Shown here piece after piece: positions 6,512 through 15,921 of a stretch of 64,000 bases of DNA (its first letter is position 1; every line of letters begins with the position of its first letter). A program made the position numbers and the translations under genes. Location of the stretch: positions 1,426,001-1,490,000 of the forward strand of contig NZ_CP038492.1 of the NCBI RefSeq assembly GCF_004751985.1. The letters run 5' to 3'. A model generated the notes under the pieces. The model did no database searches and was not told where the DNA came from. It worked only from the letters and a program-made list of their open reading frames with translations. Origin of the DNA: Rhodophyticola sp. CCM32. Lineage in GTDB: Bacteria; Pseudomonadota; Alphaproteobacteria; Rhodobacterales; Rhodobacteraceae.

Positions 6512-8694
6512 GCCCCTGCCTCCAACAGATTGCGGGCAGCGGTTACAATGCCATCTGCCGAGGGCATGGTTGCGGCATAGGCCGGACCGGTGGCGATGAA
6601 ACTGTCATCGGCGGCCAGCCGTGCATGGGGCAGGGTGGTCTGCTCCGCCAGAAGGGTCATCAGCGCCTCGGACACCCCGCCGGTGGCCCGGGTTTCATCA
6701 ACGATCAGGGTGTGGGAACAACCTTTGAGCGCGTCAATCAGCGCCGCTTCGGGCAGGGGCGCCAGCCAGCGCAGGTCAATCACCCGGCTTTCGACCCCGC
6801 CCTGTTTCAGAACCTGTTGCGCCTGCAATGACAACCGATGCCCATTGGCAAAGCTGATCAGGGCCAGAGGGCCATCGCCGGTGACCCCGGCCTCCCCCAG
6901 GCTGATCCGCTGATCGGGCGCGGGATAGACCCGCATCCAGGCCCCGTCACCCTCTTCATGCAGATCGCGCATCGGGTAAAGCGCAATGGGTTCCAGAAAC
7001 ACCACCACGCGTTGTTCTTCACGGGCCAGCCGCACGCATTCGCGCAGCATCCGCGCGGCATCGGCCCCATGGGACGGGCAGGCGAGGATCAACCCCGGGA
7101 TATCGCGCAGCACCGCCACCGAATTGTCATTGTGGAAATGCCCGCCAAAACCTTTCTGATAGCCAAGCCCGGCAATCCGCACGACCATCGGGTTGGTGAA
7201 TTGCCCGTTGGAAAAGAACGGCAGGGTGGCGGCCTCGCCCCTCAGCTGATCCTCCGCATTGTGCAGATAGGCCAGAAACTGGATTTCCGGGATCGGCAGA
7301 AACCCGTTCTGCGCCATGCCGATGCCAAGGCCAAGGATGGATTGTTCATCCAGCAGCGTGTCGATGGCACGGTCGGGGCCGAAGCGCTGAAACAGTTTCT
7401 GGGTGACGCCATACACCCCGCCCTTGCGGCCCACATCCTCCCCCATCAGCACGATCTCGGGATGGTCCAGCATCAGATCGGTCAGCGCCCAGTTGATCAG
7501 CCGCGACATGATCTGAGGCTCGGCCATCGCTTTGAGATCACTGCCGAACGCCTTGGCGCGGGCCTCGGGCGCGGGCCCGTTGCTGGGGGCGCAGGGGCGC
7601 GGTGGCGGGATCAGCGAGGCGGTGACATCGCCTGCGGTTTCCAGCCGGGGCCGGGTGATGGCCTGATCCGCGATACGGGCCACACGGTCGCAGGTCTCGG
7701 TATAGATCCGCAACGCCTCTGCCGGTTCCAGCGCACCCGCATCGCGCAGCAGCCGCACCGAATGCAAAAGCGGATCATTGGCCTCATCCGCCTCCACCTC
7801 CGCCTTGCTGAGATAGGTGGTGGGCATATCGGCGCCCGCATGCCCGTAAAGCCGGACCGTGCGGATATGCAGGAAGGCCGGTTTGCGCTGGCGGCGCACA
7901 AAGGCGGCGGCCTCCTGCGCCACGCGATAGGTGTCATAGATGTCCAGCCCGTCGCAGGCGAAATAGGTCAGCCCGGGACGATGGGCGAAACTGGCGGCGA
8001 TCCAGCCCCGGGGCGTCTTGACCGAAATGCCGATGCCATTGTCCTCACACACGAATAACAGCGGCAGGGGGAAGGATTGATACGACGTCCAGGCGGCTGT
8101 GTTGATGGCGCCCTGGGCGGTGGAATGATTGGCCGAGGCATCGCCGAAGGAACACATGACCAGCCCGTCATCCTGCAATATCTGATGTTCGGGCCGGTGC
8201 CGTGCGGCGGCGCAGATGGAATAGGCCGCGCCCACGGCTTTCGGCAGATGCGAGGCGATGGTGGAGGTCTGCGGCGGGATCATCAGCGCGCGGGAGCCCA
8301 GAACCTTGTGCCGCCCGCCGGAAATCGGATCCTCGCGGGAGGCGGCGAAGCTCAGCAGCATGTCCCAGGCGATGGATTGTCCCGGCACCTGATCGGCGCG
8401 GGCGATCTGAAACGCGGCATCGCGGTAATGCAGGAACGCCATGTCGCTCGGGCGCAGGGCAGCGGCCACGGCGGCCATGCCCTCATGCCCGGAAGACCCG
8501 ATGGTATAAAACCCCTGACCGGCCTTCTGCATCGCCCGGCTTTGCAGATCAAGCGCCCGGCTGAGACAGCCCGCACGATAGAGTGCCACGGCCCGGTCCG
8601 GGGCCAGCGGCCCGGAGGGCGCAGCCCCCGGTGGCAGATCGCCCGCAGCCCCCCTTGCGCGGAGGTTTTGATCGACGATGGCGGCGCGGTCCAT
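6508..8694 (-). CDS. Fused alpha/beta 2-oxoacid dehydrogenase E1 (TPP-dependent)
   Basis: This 728-residue protein joins the two E1 subunits of a branched-chain-type 2-oxoacid dehydrogenase, which decarboxylates a 2-oxoacid and passes the acyl group to a lipoyl E2. The alpha part (about 1-370) has the TPP/Mg motif starting GDASANHS near residue 184 and ending in CEDNGIGIS. The beta part (about 390-728) has VLMGEDVGRKGGVYGVT and the LLDEQSILGLGIGMA segment. The start has AAAGGA 9 bases upstream. It follows the glutaryl-CoA dehydrogenase gene by 14 bp and overlaps the truncated acyltransferase. No E2 or E3 gene is in the window. A 2-oxoadipate substrate would fit the neighbour but is speculative, since known 2-oxoadipate enzymes use a different E1 type. 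Confidence 0.88.
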   Translation of the reverse strand: MDRAAIVDQNLRARGAAGDLPPGAAPSGPLAPDRAVALYRAGCLSRALDLQSRAMQKAGQGFYTIGSSGHEGMAAVAAALRPSDMAFLHYRDAAFQIARADQVPGQSIAWDMLLSFAASREDPISGGRHKVLGSRALMIPPQTSTIASHLPKAVGAAYSICAAARHRPEHQILQDDGLVMCSFGDASANHSTAQGAINTAAWTSYQSFPLPLLFVCEDNGIGISVKTPRGWIAASFAHRPGLTYFACDGLDIYDTYRVAQEAAAFVRRQRKPAFLHIRTVRLYGHAGADMPTTYLSKAEVEADEANDPLLHSVRLLRDAGALEPAEALRIYTETCDRVARIADQAITRPRLETAGDVTASLIPPPRPCAPSNGPAPEARAKAFGSDLKAMAEPQIMSRLINWALTDLMLDHPEIVLMGEDVGRKGGVYGVTQKLFQRFGPDRAIDTLLDEQSILGLGIGMAQNGFLPIPEIQFLAYLHNAEDQLRGEAATLPFFSNGQFTNPMVVRIAGLGYQKGFGGHFHNDNSVAVLRDIPGLILACPSHGADAARMLRECVRLAREEQRVVVFLEPIALYPMRDLHEEGDGAWMRVYPAPDQRISLGEAGVTGDGPLALISFANGHRLSLQAQQVLKQGGVESRVIDLRWLAPLPEAALIDALKGCSHTLIVDETRATGGVSEALMTLLAEQTTLPHARLAADDSFIATGPAYAATMPSADGIVTAARNLLEAGA

Positions 8695-8708
8695 GTGGGT
8701 TTGTCCTT

Positions 8709-9911
8709 TCAGAAGAACGCCTGCAGCCCGGTCTGTGCGCGGCCGAGGATCAGGGCATGGACGTCATGGGTGCCTTCATAGGTGTTGACGGTTTCCAGGT
8801 TCTGGGCGTGGCGCATGACGTGGTATTCCGCCATGATCCCGTTGCCGCCATGCATGTCGCGGGCGGCCCGGGCGATCTCAAGCGCCTTGCCGCAATTGTT
8901 GCGTTTGATCAGGCTGATGATCTCGGGGGCGCATGTGCCCTCTTCCAGCATCCGGCCGGCGCGCAGCGCGCCCTGCAGGCCAAGCGCGATCTCGGTCTGC
9001 ATATCGGCCAGTTTCTTCTGGAACAGCTGCGTCTGCGCCAGGGGCCGGTTGAACTGCACCCGGTTCAGCCCGTAATCCCGCGCCCGGTGCCAGCAATCCT
9101 CGGCCGCCCCCATCGCCCCCCAGGCAATGCCGAACCGTGCCCGGTTCAGGCAGCCGAACGGGCCTTTCAGCCCCTCGATACCGGGCAGAAGCGCGTCTTC
9201 GCCCACCTCCACATTGTTCATCACGATCTCTCCGGTGACCGAGGCGCGGAGCGACAGCTTGCCGCCGATCTTCGGCGCCGACAGGCCCGCCATGCCCTTT
9301 TCCAGCACAAAGCCCCGGATCCTGCCGCCATGGGCCTCGGATTTTGCCCAGACCAGGAAGACATCGGCAATCGGGCTGTTGGAGATCCACATTTTGGCGC
9401 CGTTCAGCAGATAGCCGCCTTCGGTTTTACTCGCTATGGTCTTCATCCCCGCCGGGTCGCTGCCCGCCTCCGGTTCGGTCAGCCCGAAACAGCCGATAAG
9501 CGTGCCCGCCGCGAGGCCGGGGAGGTATTTTTGTCTTTGCTCTTCAGAGCCATAGGCGTGGATCGGGTACATCACCAGCGAGGATTGCACCGACATCATC
9601 GAGCGGTAGCCGCTGTCGACCCGTTCCACCTCGCGGGCCACCAGCCCATAGCTGACATAGCCCGCCCCAAGCCCGCCATAGGCCTCGGGGATGGTCACCC
9701 CCAACAGGCCCATCCCGCCCATCTCGGCAAAGATCTCAGGCGCGATGACCTCCTCCAGATAGGCCTCGGTCACAAGCGGCTGCAACTTGTCCGCCGCAAA
9801 CTCCCGCGCCGCATCCGCAAGCATCCGCTCCTCCCCGCTCAACTGATCCGACAGATGAAACGGATCACCCCATTCAAAAGGCGCTAGCGAAGGACCGGTG
9901 GAATCTTTCAT
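8709..9911 (-). CDS. gcdH: Glutaryl-CoA dehydrogenase
   Basis: This 400-residue FAD acyl-CoA dehydrogenase converts glutaryl-CoA to crotonyl-CoA and CO2 in lysine, tryptophan and glutarate breakdown. Diagnostic features are the [16 protein letters not shown] segment, whose Arg positions the distal carboxylate, the FAD-binding [13 protein letters not shown], and [17 protein letters not shown], which carries the catalytic Glu. AAGGA lies 8 bases before the ATG. It is the first gene of a minus-strand operon with the fused E1, and a LysR gene diverges from it, the common arrangement for gcdH. It is intact and of full length. Confidence 0.93.
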   Translation of the reverse strand: MKDSTGPSLAPFEWGDPFHLSDQLSGEERMLADAAREFAADKLQPLVTEAYLEEVIAPEIFAEMGGMGLLGVTIPEAYGGLGAGYVSYGLVAREVERVDSGYRSMMSVQSSLVMYPIHAYGSEEQRQKYLPGLAAGTLIGCFGLTEPEAGSDPAGMKTIASKTEGGYLLNGAKMWISNSPIADVFLVWAKSEAHGGRIRGFVLEKGMAGLSAPKIGGKLSLRASVTGEIVMNNVEVGEDALLPGIEGLKGPFGCLNRARFGIAWGAMGAAEDCWHRARDYGLNRVQFNRPLAQTQLFQKKLADMQTEIALGLQGALRAGRMLEEGTCAPEIISLIKRNNCGKALEIARAARDMHGGNGIMAEYHVMRHAQNLETVNTYEGTHDVHALILGRAQTGLQAFF

Positions 9912-10231
9912 GACATGTTCCTTTTCAGTGCATCAGTGACCCGCGCAGGGGCGGCGTCGAGATCAGTATCAGAATACGCAAAAGACAGGCGCAAAGGCCC
10001 CGGTCGACCAAAGACCCGCCCGCACAAGGGCCATCGCCGGGCAATCCGGCAGTTGGGCGCGGGGGCCCGGACCGGGTGATCCCTGACAGCCCTGTGGCTG
10101 GCTTCAAAGCAATGCTTTGGGGGCTGTCTTTCATGTTTCTCACGGGATTTCCAAAGAATTTCGTCACACTTGCCATGTTTTCCTGGGTGTGTGTATCAAT
10201 ACTCTTGCGCAATATCTGGAGAAAAACTCAC
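9912..10231. promoter_or_regulatory. Divergent gcdH / lysR control region
   Basis: These 320 bp lack a gene. Two features stand out. A hairpin forms from GACAGCCC (10085-10092) and GGGCTGTC (10121-10128), with an inner stem CAAAGCA/TGCTTTG. An 8-bp palindrome TTGCGCAA (10205-10212) lies in an AT-flanked context just before the lysR ribosome site, a reasonable place for a LysR operator controlling both genes. Promoter boxes could not be assigned with confidence. Confidence 0.4.
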
Positions 10232-11113
10232 ATGTTTGGCCCCCGTCGTTATCTGCCATCCATCCCTTCGCTTCTGGCGCTGGAGGCGGTGGACCGTCTT
10301 GGCACGGCCACTGCGGCGGCGGAGGAACTGGCCCTGACCCACAGCGCGGTCAGCCGGCAGATCAAGGTGCTGGAAGGGCAGATCGGGGTGCGTCTGGTGG
10401 TTCGCGATGGCAGCGGGCTGAAGCTGACACGGACGGCGCAGGAATATTGCGAGAAGATCCGCGCGGTGCTGACCGATCTGTCGCGCAGCACCCTGACCCT
10501 GCGGGTCAATCCCGCCGGTGGCAGCCTCAACCTGGCGATCCTGCCTGCCTTTGGCCTGCACTGGCTGGCCCCGAAACTGAAATCCTTTGCGCAGGAACAC
10601 CCGGAAGTGACGGTAAATCTTTCCACACGTCTGACCCGCTTTGATTTTGATGCAGAACAGCAGGACGCCGCCCTGCATTACGGCACCCGCGACTGGCACG
10701 GGGTTCATTACCTCAGGCTTGCCGGGGAACGGGTGCTGCCGGTCTGCGCCCCGGGGTTGTTTGCCCGTCCGCTCAGATCGGCAGAGGCGTTGCAGGCGGC
10801 AACGCTTCTGCATCTGCAAACCCGCCCCGGGGCCTGGGAAAACTGGTTCCGGCAGCATGATCTCAGCGCCGGAGGGGTGGCCGGGATGCTGTTTGACCAG
10901 TTCTCGACCATGGCGCAGGCGGCGGTTCATGGGATGGGCGTGGCGCTGTTGCCCGAATATCTGGCGCAGATCGAGATTGCGCGCGGGCGTCTGGTTTCGG
11001 CCTTCGGTGACCCGACGCCGACGGAAGGCCAGTATTTTCTGGTCTGGCCACAGCGCGACCCGGAAAAGCCGCAGGTGGAAAAATTCGTCAACTGGCTGAA
11101 ACGCAACCTCTGA
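10232..11113 (+). CDS. LysR-family regulator, probably of glutaryl-CoA dehydrogenase operon
   Basis: This is a 293-residue LysR regulator. The N-terminal winged helix-turn-helix lies around residues 18-40 (AAAEELALTHSAVSRQIK), followed by a substrate-binding domain with LNLAILPAFGLHWLAPKL near residue 90. The start at 10232 gives the canonical short N-terminus and has GGAG upstream; longer in-frame starts add a non-family leader. It is transcribed away from gcdH, and by analogy with other gcdH-linked LysR proteins it probably activates that operon in response to glutarate or a related acid. The effector is not visible from sequence. Confidence 0.85.
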   Translation: MFGPRRYLPSIPSLLALEAVDRLGTATAAAEELALTHSAVSRQIKVLEGQIGVRLVVRDGSGLKLTRTAQEYCEKIRAVLTDLSRSTLTLRVNPAGGSLNLAILPAFGLHWLAPKLKSFAQEHPEVTVNLSTRLTRFDFDAEQQDAALHYGTRDWHGVHYLRLAGERVLPVCAPGLFARPLRSAEALQAATLLHLQTRPGAWENWFRQHDLSAGGVAGMLFDQFSTMAQAAVHGMGVALLPEYLAQIEIARGRLVSAFGDPTPTEGQYFLVWPQRDPEKPQVEKFVNWLKRNL

Positions 11114-11247
11114 TCATATGCTCCGGCGGTTCTGCACCCTGCATGGTCAATCTGACGGCACCGGGCCTTGCGCCCGGCATTCTGGGCCTGTGCCGCCCGG
11201 GGGCATCTGCCTAAGCTTGTCGGGGAATATGATCGGGAGTGTTCTGA

Positions 11248-13002
11248 ATGAATGGCGCGGATGTCTTGACCGAAATGTTGATCGGTTATGGTGTGGACAC
11301 GGTCTTTGGCGTGCCGGGCGACACCAATGTGCCATTCTACGAGGCGTTGCAGATGCGCGAGGGGGAAATCACCCATATCATGGCGCGCGATGAACGGTCG
11401 GCCGGGTATATGGCCGATGCCTATGGCCGGTTCACCGACAGGCCCGGGATCGTCGAATGCCCGTCAGGCGCGGGGGCGATGTATTCCCTGCCGCCGATTG
11501 CGGAATCGAATGCCTCAAGCGTGCCGGTGATCCTGCTGACGATCGACATCCCCCTGCCGGGCGAGGGCCGGGGGGTGCTGACCGAACTGGATTGCGCGCG
11601 CCTGTTCGAGCCGGTTACCAAAATGTCCGTGCAGGTCAAAAGCCCCGAGAAACTGCCTGAAATCATCCGCCGCGCATTCCGCGTGGCCTGTTCGGGGAAA
11701 CCCGGCGCGGTCCATCTTCAGATCCCCGAGGATATGCTGCTGGCAGAGATTGATCCCGACCGGGTGTCTTTGCATGTCGAGGCAGAATGCAGGACCTTCC
11801 CGGCCTATCCGACCCGGCCCGCGCCGGGGCTGGTCGAACAGGTGATGGACGCCCTTGAAAAGGCTGAACGGCCGCTGATCGTGTCAGGCGGTGGTGTGAT
11901 CCGGGCCTGTGCGGGCGATAAGGTTCTGGCCGTGGCCGAGCGGTTGAACATTCCGGTCTGCACCACGATGACCGGGCAGGGAACGATGCCCGATGATCAC
12001 CCGCTGTCCATCGGGGTAATCGGCGATAACGGGTATCACCCGCATGCCAACCGGGCGATGGAGGAAAGCGATTTCGTGCTTTTCGTCGGCTCGCGCATGG
12101 GCTCGGTCGTGACCATCGGCTGGACCTTTCCGAAGATCACGCTGAACAAACGCGTGGCGCAGATCGATATCAACCCCGAGATCATGGCGAATAATTATGA
12201 AAACGTGATCTCGGTGGCAGGGGATGCGAAACTGGTTCTGGCGGATCTTCTGGCGGCAATCCCCGATACATTTGACAGCGCGCGCCATGATGATTGGGTC
12301 GCGCATCTGAATGATCTGCGCGCGACCTTCTGGGACAATGCGCGCGCCCTTCTGACCAATGACAGCAGCCCACTGCGCCCCGAACGGGCGGTGCGGTGTT
12401 TCAACGAGGCGCTGGAGGCGTCGGGACAACCGGCGCTGATCTATTCCGATGCCGGCACGCCCACGCCGCATATGACCCGGTTTCTCAGGATCAATGATCC
12501 CGCGACCCGTTTTGCCATCCCCCGCGCCTTTGGTGGCCTTGGCTCGGCCCTGCCCGCGACCGTGGGGGCCTGGCGGGCAGACCCGGACAAGCGGCCCATC
12601 GGCCTGTTCGGAGACGGCTCTTTCGGGATGACCGTGGGAGAGATGGAAACGCTGGTGCGGCTGCATGTGCCGGCGATCCTGATCCTTTTCAACAACGGGG
12701 TTTTCGGCTGGATCAAGGGCCTGCACAGATTGAAGGGCCATAATCAGTGTTTCGGCGTCGATTTCACCCCGCCCAAAGGGCAGGCGATTGCCGAAGCTTT
12801 CGATCTGAAAGCCTGGACGGCCACCAATGCGGAGGAATTGGATACCGCCCTTGCAGCCGCTTTCGCCTATACATCCGGCCCCTGTTTCATCGACATCCAT
12901 GTTGAATCCATCGCCGACCGGGTGCCGCCTGTTTATTCCTGGTTGATCAAACGTGGCCATGATCCGTTGAGCCTGCTGGCTGACGATGTGGCCTATACCT
13001 GA
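11248..13002 (+). CDS. TPP-dependent enzyme of acetolactate synthase/decarboxylase family
   Basis: This 584-residue three-domain thiamine-diphosphate enzyme has the N-terminal pyrimidine-binding domain with the activating Glu49 in RDERSAGYMADAYGR. A central domain lies around 190-330. The C-terminal diphosphate domain has GDGSFGM near residue 455 followed by LFNNGVFGWIKG. It resembles acetolactate synthase large subunits, but no small subunit is nearby. Only 11 bp separate it from the FAD oxidoreductase downstream, so the pair probably acts on one substrate: the oxidoreductase would make a 2-oxoacid that this enzyme decarboxylates or condenses. The substrate is unknown. Confidence 0.85.
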   Translation: MNGADVLTEMLIGYGVDTVFGVPGDTNVPFYEALQMREGEITHIMARDERSAGYMADAYGRFTDRPGIVECPSGAGAMYSLPPIAESNASSVPVILLTIDIPLPGEGRGVLTELDCARLFEPVTKMSVQVKSPEKLPEIIRRAFRVACSGKPGAVHLQIPEDMLLAEIDPDRVSLHVEAECRTFPAYPTRPAPGLVEQVMDALEKAERPLIVSGGGVIRACAGDKVLAVAERLNIPVCTTMTGQGTMPDDHPLSIGVIGDNGYHPHANRAMEESDFVLFVGSRMGSVVTIGWTFPKITLNKRVAQIDINPEIMANNYENVISVAGDAKLVLADLLAAIPDTFDSARHDDWVAHLNDLRATFWDNARALLTNDSSPLRPERAVRCFNEALEASGQPALIYSDAGTPTPHMTRFLRINDPATRFAIPRAFGGLGSALPATVGAWRADPDKRPIGLFGDGSFGMTVGEMETLVRLHVPAILILFNNGVFGWIKGLHRLKGHNQCFGVDFTPPKGQAIAEAFDLKAWTATNAEELDTALAAAFAYTSGPCFIDIHVESIADRVPPVYSWLIKRGHDPLSLLADDVAYT

Positions 13003-13013
13003 CGCGATCCCTG

Positions 13014-14327
13014 ATGGAGACGTTGCGCATTCCTTCCTCACCCCCGACGGGCCGGCCGGTTGCCGGTCGCCGGATCGCGGTTCTGGGGGCCGGGATGGTG
13101 GGGGTTTGCGTTGCGCTTGACTTACAGGCACGCGGCGCTGATGTTACGCTGATCGACCGGGCCGACCCGGGGCGGGAAACCTCTTTCGGCAATGCGGGGG
13201 TCTTTGCCCGGTCCTCTCTGATCCCGATCAACAATCCCGGGATTTTTGCGGATTTACCGCGCCTGTTGAGCAACCGGAACACGTCATTCCGCTATGATCC
13301 CGGCTTTCTGATGCGCAATGCGGTCTGGGCAATTCAGTTCCTGAACCATGCAAGGGGCAAGCGGTTTGCAGAAACCGCCGCAGCCCTTGACGGGTTGATC
13401 CGCCTGTCTATCGGGCAGCATCTGCAACTGCTGTCGGACTGCAATCTGGAGGGGTATCTGTCGGATGGCGGCTGGATGTTCCTCTACCGCGATGCAGAGG
13501 GGTTTCGCAAAGGCGCCCGGGCCCGCGAGATGATGCAGACCCATGATGTCGATATGATGCCGCTTGGCCCGGCGGAGCTGCAGGATCTGGAGCCGGGGCT
13601 GAACGGTATTTTTCCCCACGCGCTGTGGATTCGTGACAGTTATTCGGTCAGCAATCCGGGCGCCATTGTCGAAGGCTATGCACGGGAATTTGTCACCCGG
13701 GGCGGCGGGATTCTGAAAGCCCGGGTGACGGGGCTGGAGGAGGGGGAGACCGGCGCGCTGTTGCATCTGCAAGGCGGTGAACAGCGGGTTGTGGATCACG
13801 CGGCGCTATGCCTTGGCCCCTGGGCGCGGGCGTTTCTGGAAATGTCGGGATACCGGGTCAGAATGGCGTATGAACGCGGCTATCACCGGCATTTTTCCGG
13901 TCAGCCGGGGGCCGGGGGCAACAAGGCGCTTGGGCGCCCGGTCTATGACACAAGCGGCGGTTATGTTCTGGCCCCGATGGAGCAGGGATTGCGGCTGACC
14001 ACGGGGGTGGAGCTTTGTGAGAGGGATGCGGTTCCGAACATGCGGCAAATCCTTATGGCCGAACAGGCCGCGCGCGAGGCGATTGATCTGGGCCCCGCGA
14101 TAGAGGCAGACCCGTGGGTGGGCAGCCGCCCGACCTTTCCGGACAGCCGCCCGGTGATCGGCCCGGTTCCGGGCGCGCGGCATGTGTCGGTGGCCTTCGG
14201 GCATCAGCATATCGGGTTCATGACCGGCCCCGGAACCGCCAGCCTGTTGGGCGATCTGATAGAAGGCAGGACGCCCCTATTGGACCCGCAGGCTTTCAGC
14301 CCGGACCGGTTCATCCGGCGGCGGTGA
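13014..14327 (+). CDS. FAD-dependent amine/D-amino-acid dehydrogenase (DadA-like)
   Basis: This 437-residue DAO-fold flavoprotein has the Rossmann motif GAGMVG at residues 25-30, an acidic strand end (TLIDRAD) and the C-terminal GHQHIGFMTGPGTA motif that closes on FAD. It resembles DadA-type enzymes that oxidise D-amino acids to 2-oxoacids and pass electrons to the respiratory chain. The first 19 residues precede the fold, and the ribosome site before 13014 is weak, so translation is probably coupled to the TPP enzyme gene 11 bp upstream. The 3' end overlaps the convergent LysR gene by 17 bp. Confidence 0.83.
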   Translation: METLRIPSSPPTGRPVAGRRIAVLGAGMVGVCVALDLQARGADVTLIDRADPGRETSFGNAGVFARSSLIPINNPGIFADLPRLLSNRNTSFRYDPGFLMRNAVWAIQFLNHARGKRFAETAAALDGLIRLSIGQHLQLLSDCNLEGYLSDGGWMFLYRDAEGFRKGARAREMMQTHDVDMMPLGPAELQDLEPGLNGIFPHALWIRDSYSVSNPGAIVEGYAREFVTRGGGILKARVTGLEEGETGALLHLQGGEQRVVDHAALCLGPWARAFLEMSGYRVRMAYERGYHRHFSGQPGAGGNKALGRPVYDTSGGYVLAPMEQGLRLTTGVELCERDAVPNMRQILMAEQAAREAIDLGPAIEADPWVGSRPTFPDSRPVIGPVPGARHVSVAFGHQHIGFMTGPGTASLLGDLIEGRTPLLDPQAFSPDRFIRRR

Positions 14328-15237
14328 GACCCGGGGTTTGACGCTGGCGCAGATGACGGGTTTCCGCCAGCAGCCAGTCCCGGAAGTCGAGCACCGGTTT
14401 CGACACGCCAAGACGAAGCGGATAGACCACGAAATAGCTGAGCCCGCTTGGCACCGGCGGGCCAAGGGGCATGTGCAGACGGCCATCGGCAAGCTGCTGT
14501 TCGATCATGACGGTGGGCACAACGGCCAGCCCGATCCCTGACAGCACAGCCTCGATCACCATGGTTGTCTGGGAAAACCGCGGCCCTGTGATATGGTCCT
14601 GCCGGGACAGGCCCTTGGCCTCCAGCCAGCGCAGCCAGCTGTCGGGCCGGTGGGCATTCTGGATCAGTGGAAAGCGGTGATACTCTGACGGTTCAAGCGC
14701 GTCACCGGGCGAAATCAGGGACGGGGCGGCAACAACCGCCACAGTTTCGGCTATCAGATGATGGGCATGGGCATCGGCCCAGGCACCGCGCCCGCGCAAG
14801 ACCGCGACATCGACATCGGCCTTTGCGATATCCGCGTCAAAGGGCAGGGGCACCATGTTGAACGCGGTTTCGGGTGCGCGTTGCAGAAACTGTTTCATGC
14901 GCGGCACCAGCCATTGACTGCCAAGACTGTCCTGCACGCCGATCTTGAGAACATCTTTTGTCCGGCTGCCGCGCACCAGATCTATGGAAGCCTCTTCCAG
15001 CCCGTCCAGAAGGGTGGTGATCGCCTGCACATAGTTGCGCCCCGCATCGCTGAGCACCAGGCGCGGCCCGATCCGCTCAAACAGTTTCAGGCCAAGCTGA
15101 TCCTCCAGAGAGGCGATTTGCCGGCTGACACCGCTTTGCGTCAGGCCCAGATCCTCACCGGCACGGGTGAAATTCCGATAGGTGGCCGCGGCCTCGAACG
15201 CGACAAGCGCGCTTAGGGAAGGGATGAACCGTTTCAT
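14311..15237 (-). CDS. LysR-family regulator (GcvA-like)
   Basis: This 308-residue regulator has a helix-turn-helix near residues 20-42 (AGEDLGLTQSGVSRQIASLE) and a substrate-binding domain with a GIGLAVVPTVMI segment late in the protein, as in GcvA/AmpR-type LysR proteins. The start MKRFIPSLSALVAFEA at 15237 is the family-like choice; upstream ATGs at 15252 and 15255 add only 5-6 residues. No ribosome site is visible for any of them. It is convergent with the DadA-like gene and divergent from the Lrp gene, so it could control either transcription unit. Confidence 0.83.
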   Translation of the reverse strand: MKRFIPSLSALVAFEAAATYRNFTRAGEDLGLTQSGVSRQIASLEDQLGLKLFERIGPRLVLSDAGRNYVQAITTLLDGLEEASIDLVRGSRTKDVLKIGVQDSLGSQWLVPRMKQFLQRAPETAFNMVPLPFDADIAKADVDVAVLRGRGAWADAHAHHLIAETVAVVAAPSLISPGDALEPSEYHRFPLIQNAHRPDSWLRWLEAKGLSRQDHITGPRFSQTTMVIEAVLSGIGLAVVPTVMIEQQLADGRLHMPLGPPVPSGLSYFVVYPLRLGVSKPVLDFRDWLLAETRHLRQRQTPGLTAAG

Positions 15238-15258
15238 AGCATGACTAAACATCATGCT
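15238..15258. promoter_or_regulatory. Palindrome AGCATGA-N7-TCATGCT, candidate operator
   Basis: A perfect 7-bp inverted repeat with a 7-base spacer abuts the chosen LysR start and lies about 80 bp before the Lrp start. Its size and position suit a regulator-binding site acting on both divergent genes, most simply LysR autoregulation. If the LysR start is at 15252 or 15255, the site overlaps its first codons. Confidence 0.45.
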
Positions 15259-15339
15259 ATTGCGATAAATCAACGGTTTTCGCATCCATGCTCCCTGCGA
15301 TACGGTTTGAAAATACATGATATCAGGGGGAGTCCGCAC

Positions 15340-15825
15340 ATGCTGCGAAAACGTGACAAGATCGACCGTGAGCTTATTGCGCTTCTGACGGATCAGGCGC
15401 GCCTGTCGACATCTGAGATCGCGCGCCGTCTTGGCCTTGCGCGATCCACCGTGAATGAGCGGATCGCGCGGCTTGAAAAGGACCAGATCATTCTGGGGTA
15501 TCATGCCATCGTCACCCCGGATCACGAGGTGCAGGAAACCCGGTCTTTCCTGCATCTGCGCTGCGAACATGCCCGCAGCCGCCAGATTGTGCAGGCCCTG
15601 CGCGGGTTCCCCGAAATCCGCGAATGCGTGTCGATCAGCGGCCCTTACGATCTGGTCTGCACAATCCATACGCCCTGCACCGAAGACATCGACGCGCTGA
15701 TCGAGGACCTGGCGGCGATCCCCGGCATTCTGGCGCTTGACGCGACGGTCGTTCTTGCCGACAAGTTCGACCGCCTGCCGCAGCGGGGTTGCGGAGAGCT
15801 TGAACACCTGTCACTGGCCAGCTGA
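15340..15825 (+). CDS. Lrp/AsnC-family regulator
   Basis: This 161-residue feast/famine regulator has an N-terminal helix-turn-helix (STSEIARRLGLARSTVNERI, about residues 21-40) and a C-terminal RAM ligand-binding domain containing the SGPYDLVCTIHT strand. AGGGGGAG lies before the ATG at 15340 and decides the start. Such proteins usually sense an amino acid. The saccharopine-dehydrogenase-like gene follows about 100 bp downstream on the same strand, so control of amino-acid breakdown is likely. Confidence 0.87.
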   Translation: MLRKRDKIDRELIALLTDQARLSTSEIARRLGLARSTVNERIARLEKDQIILGYHAIVTPDHEVQETRSFLHLRCEHARSRQIVQALRGFPEIRECVSISGPYDLVCTIHTPCTEDIDALIEDLAAIPGILALDATVVLADKFDRLPQRGCGELEHLSLAS

Positions 15826-15921
15826 TTTTATCGGCAGGCTGTCCGGGTACGCTCTGGCCCGGGTTTTTGTGCCGGTCCCGGTGATGCGGGTCGGCATCAT
15901 GCTTTCGTGTAGGAAACGGAT

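Noticed and set aside
6838..8058. 406-codon plus-strand frame opposite the fused E1 gene
   Set aside because: Its length is explained by high GC content on the antisense strand; the sense strand has conserved E1 motifs.
8583..9887. 434-codon frame opposite gcdH
   Set aside because: It is an antisense shadow; gcdH carries all diagnostic residues and a ribosome site.
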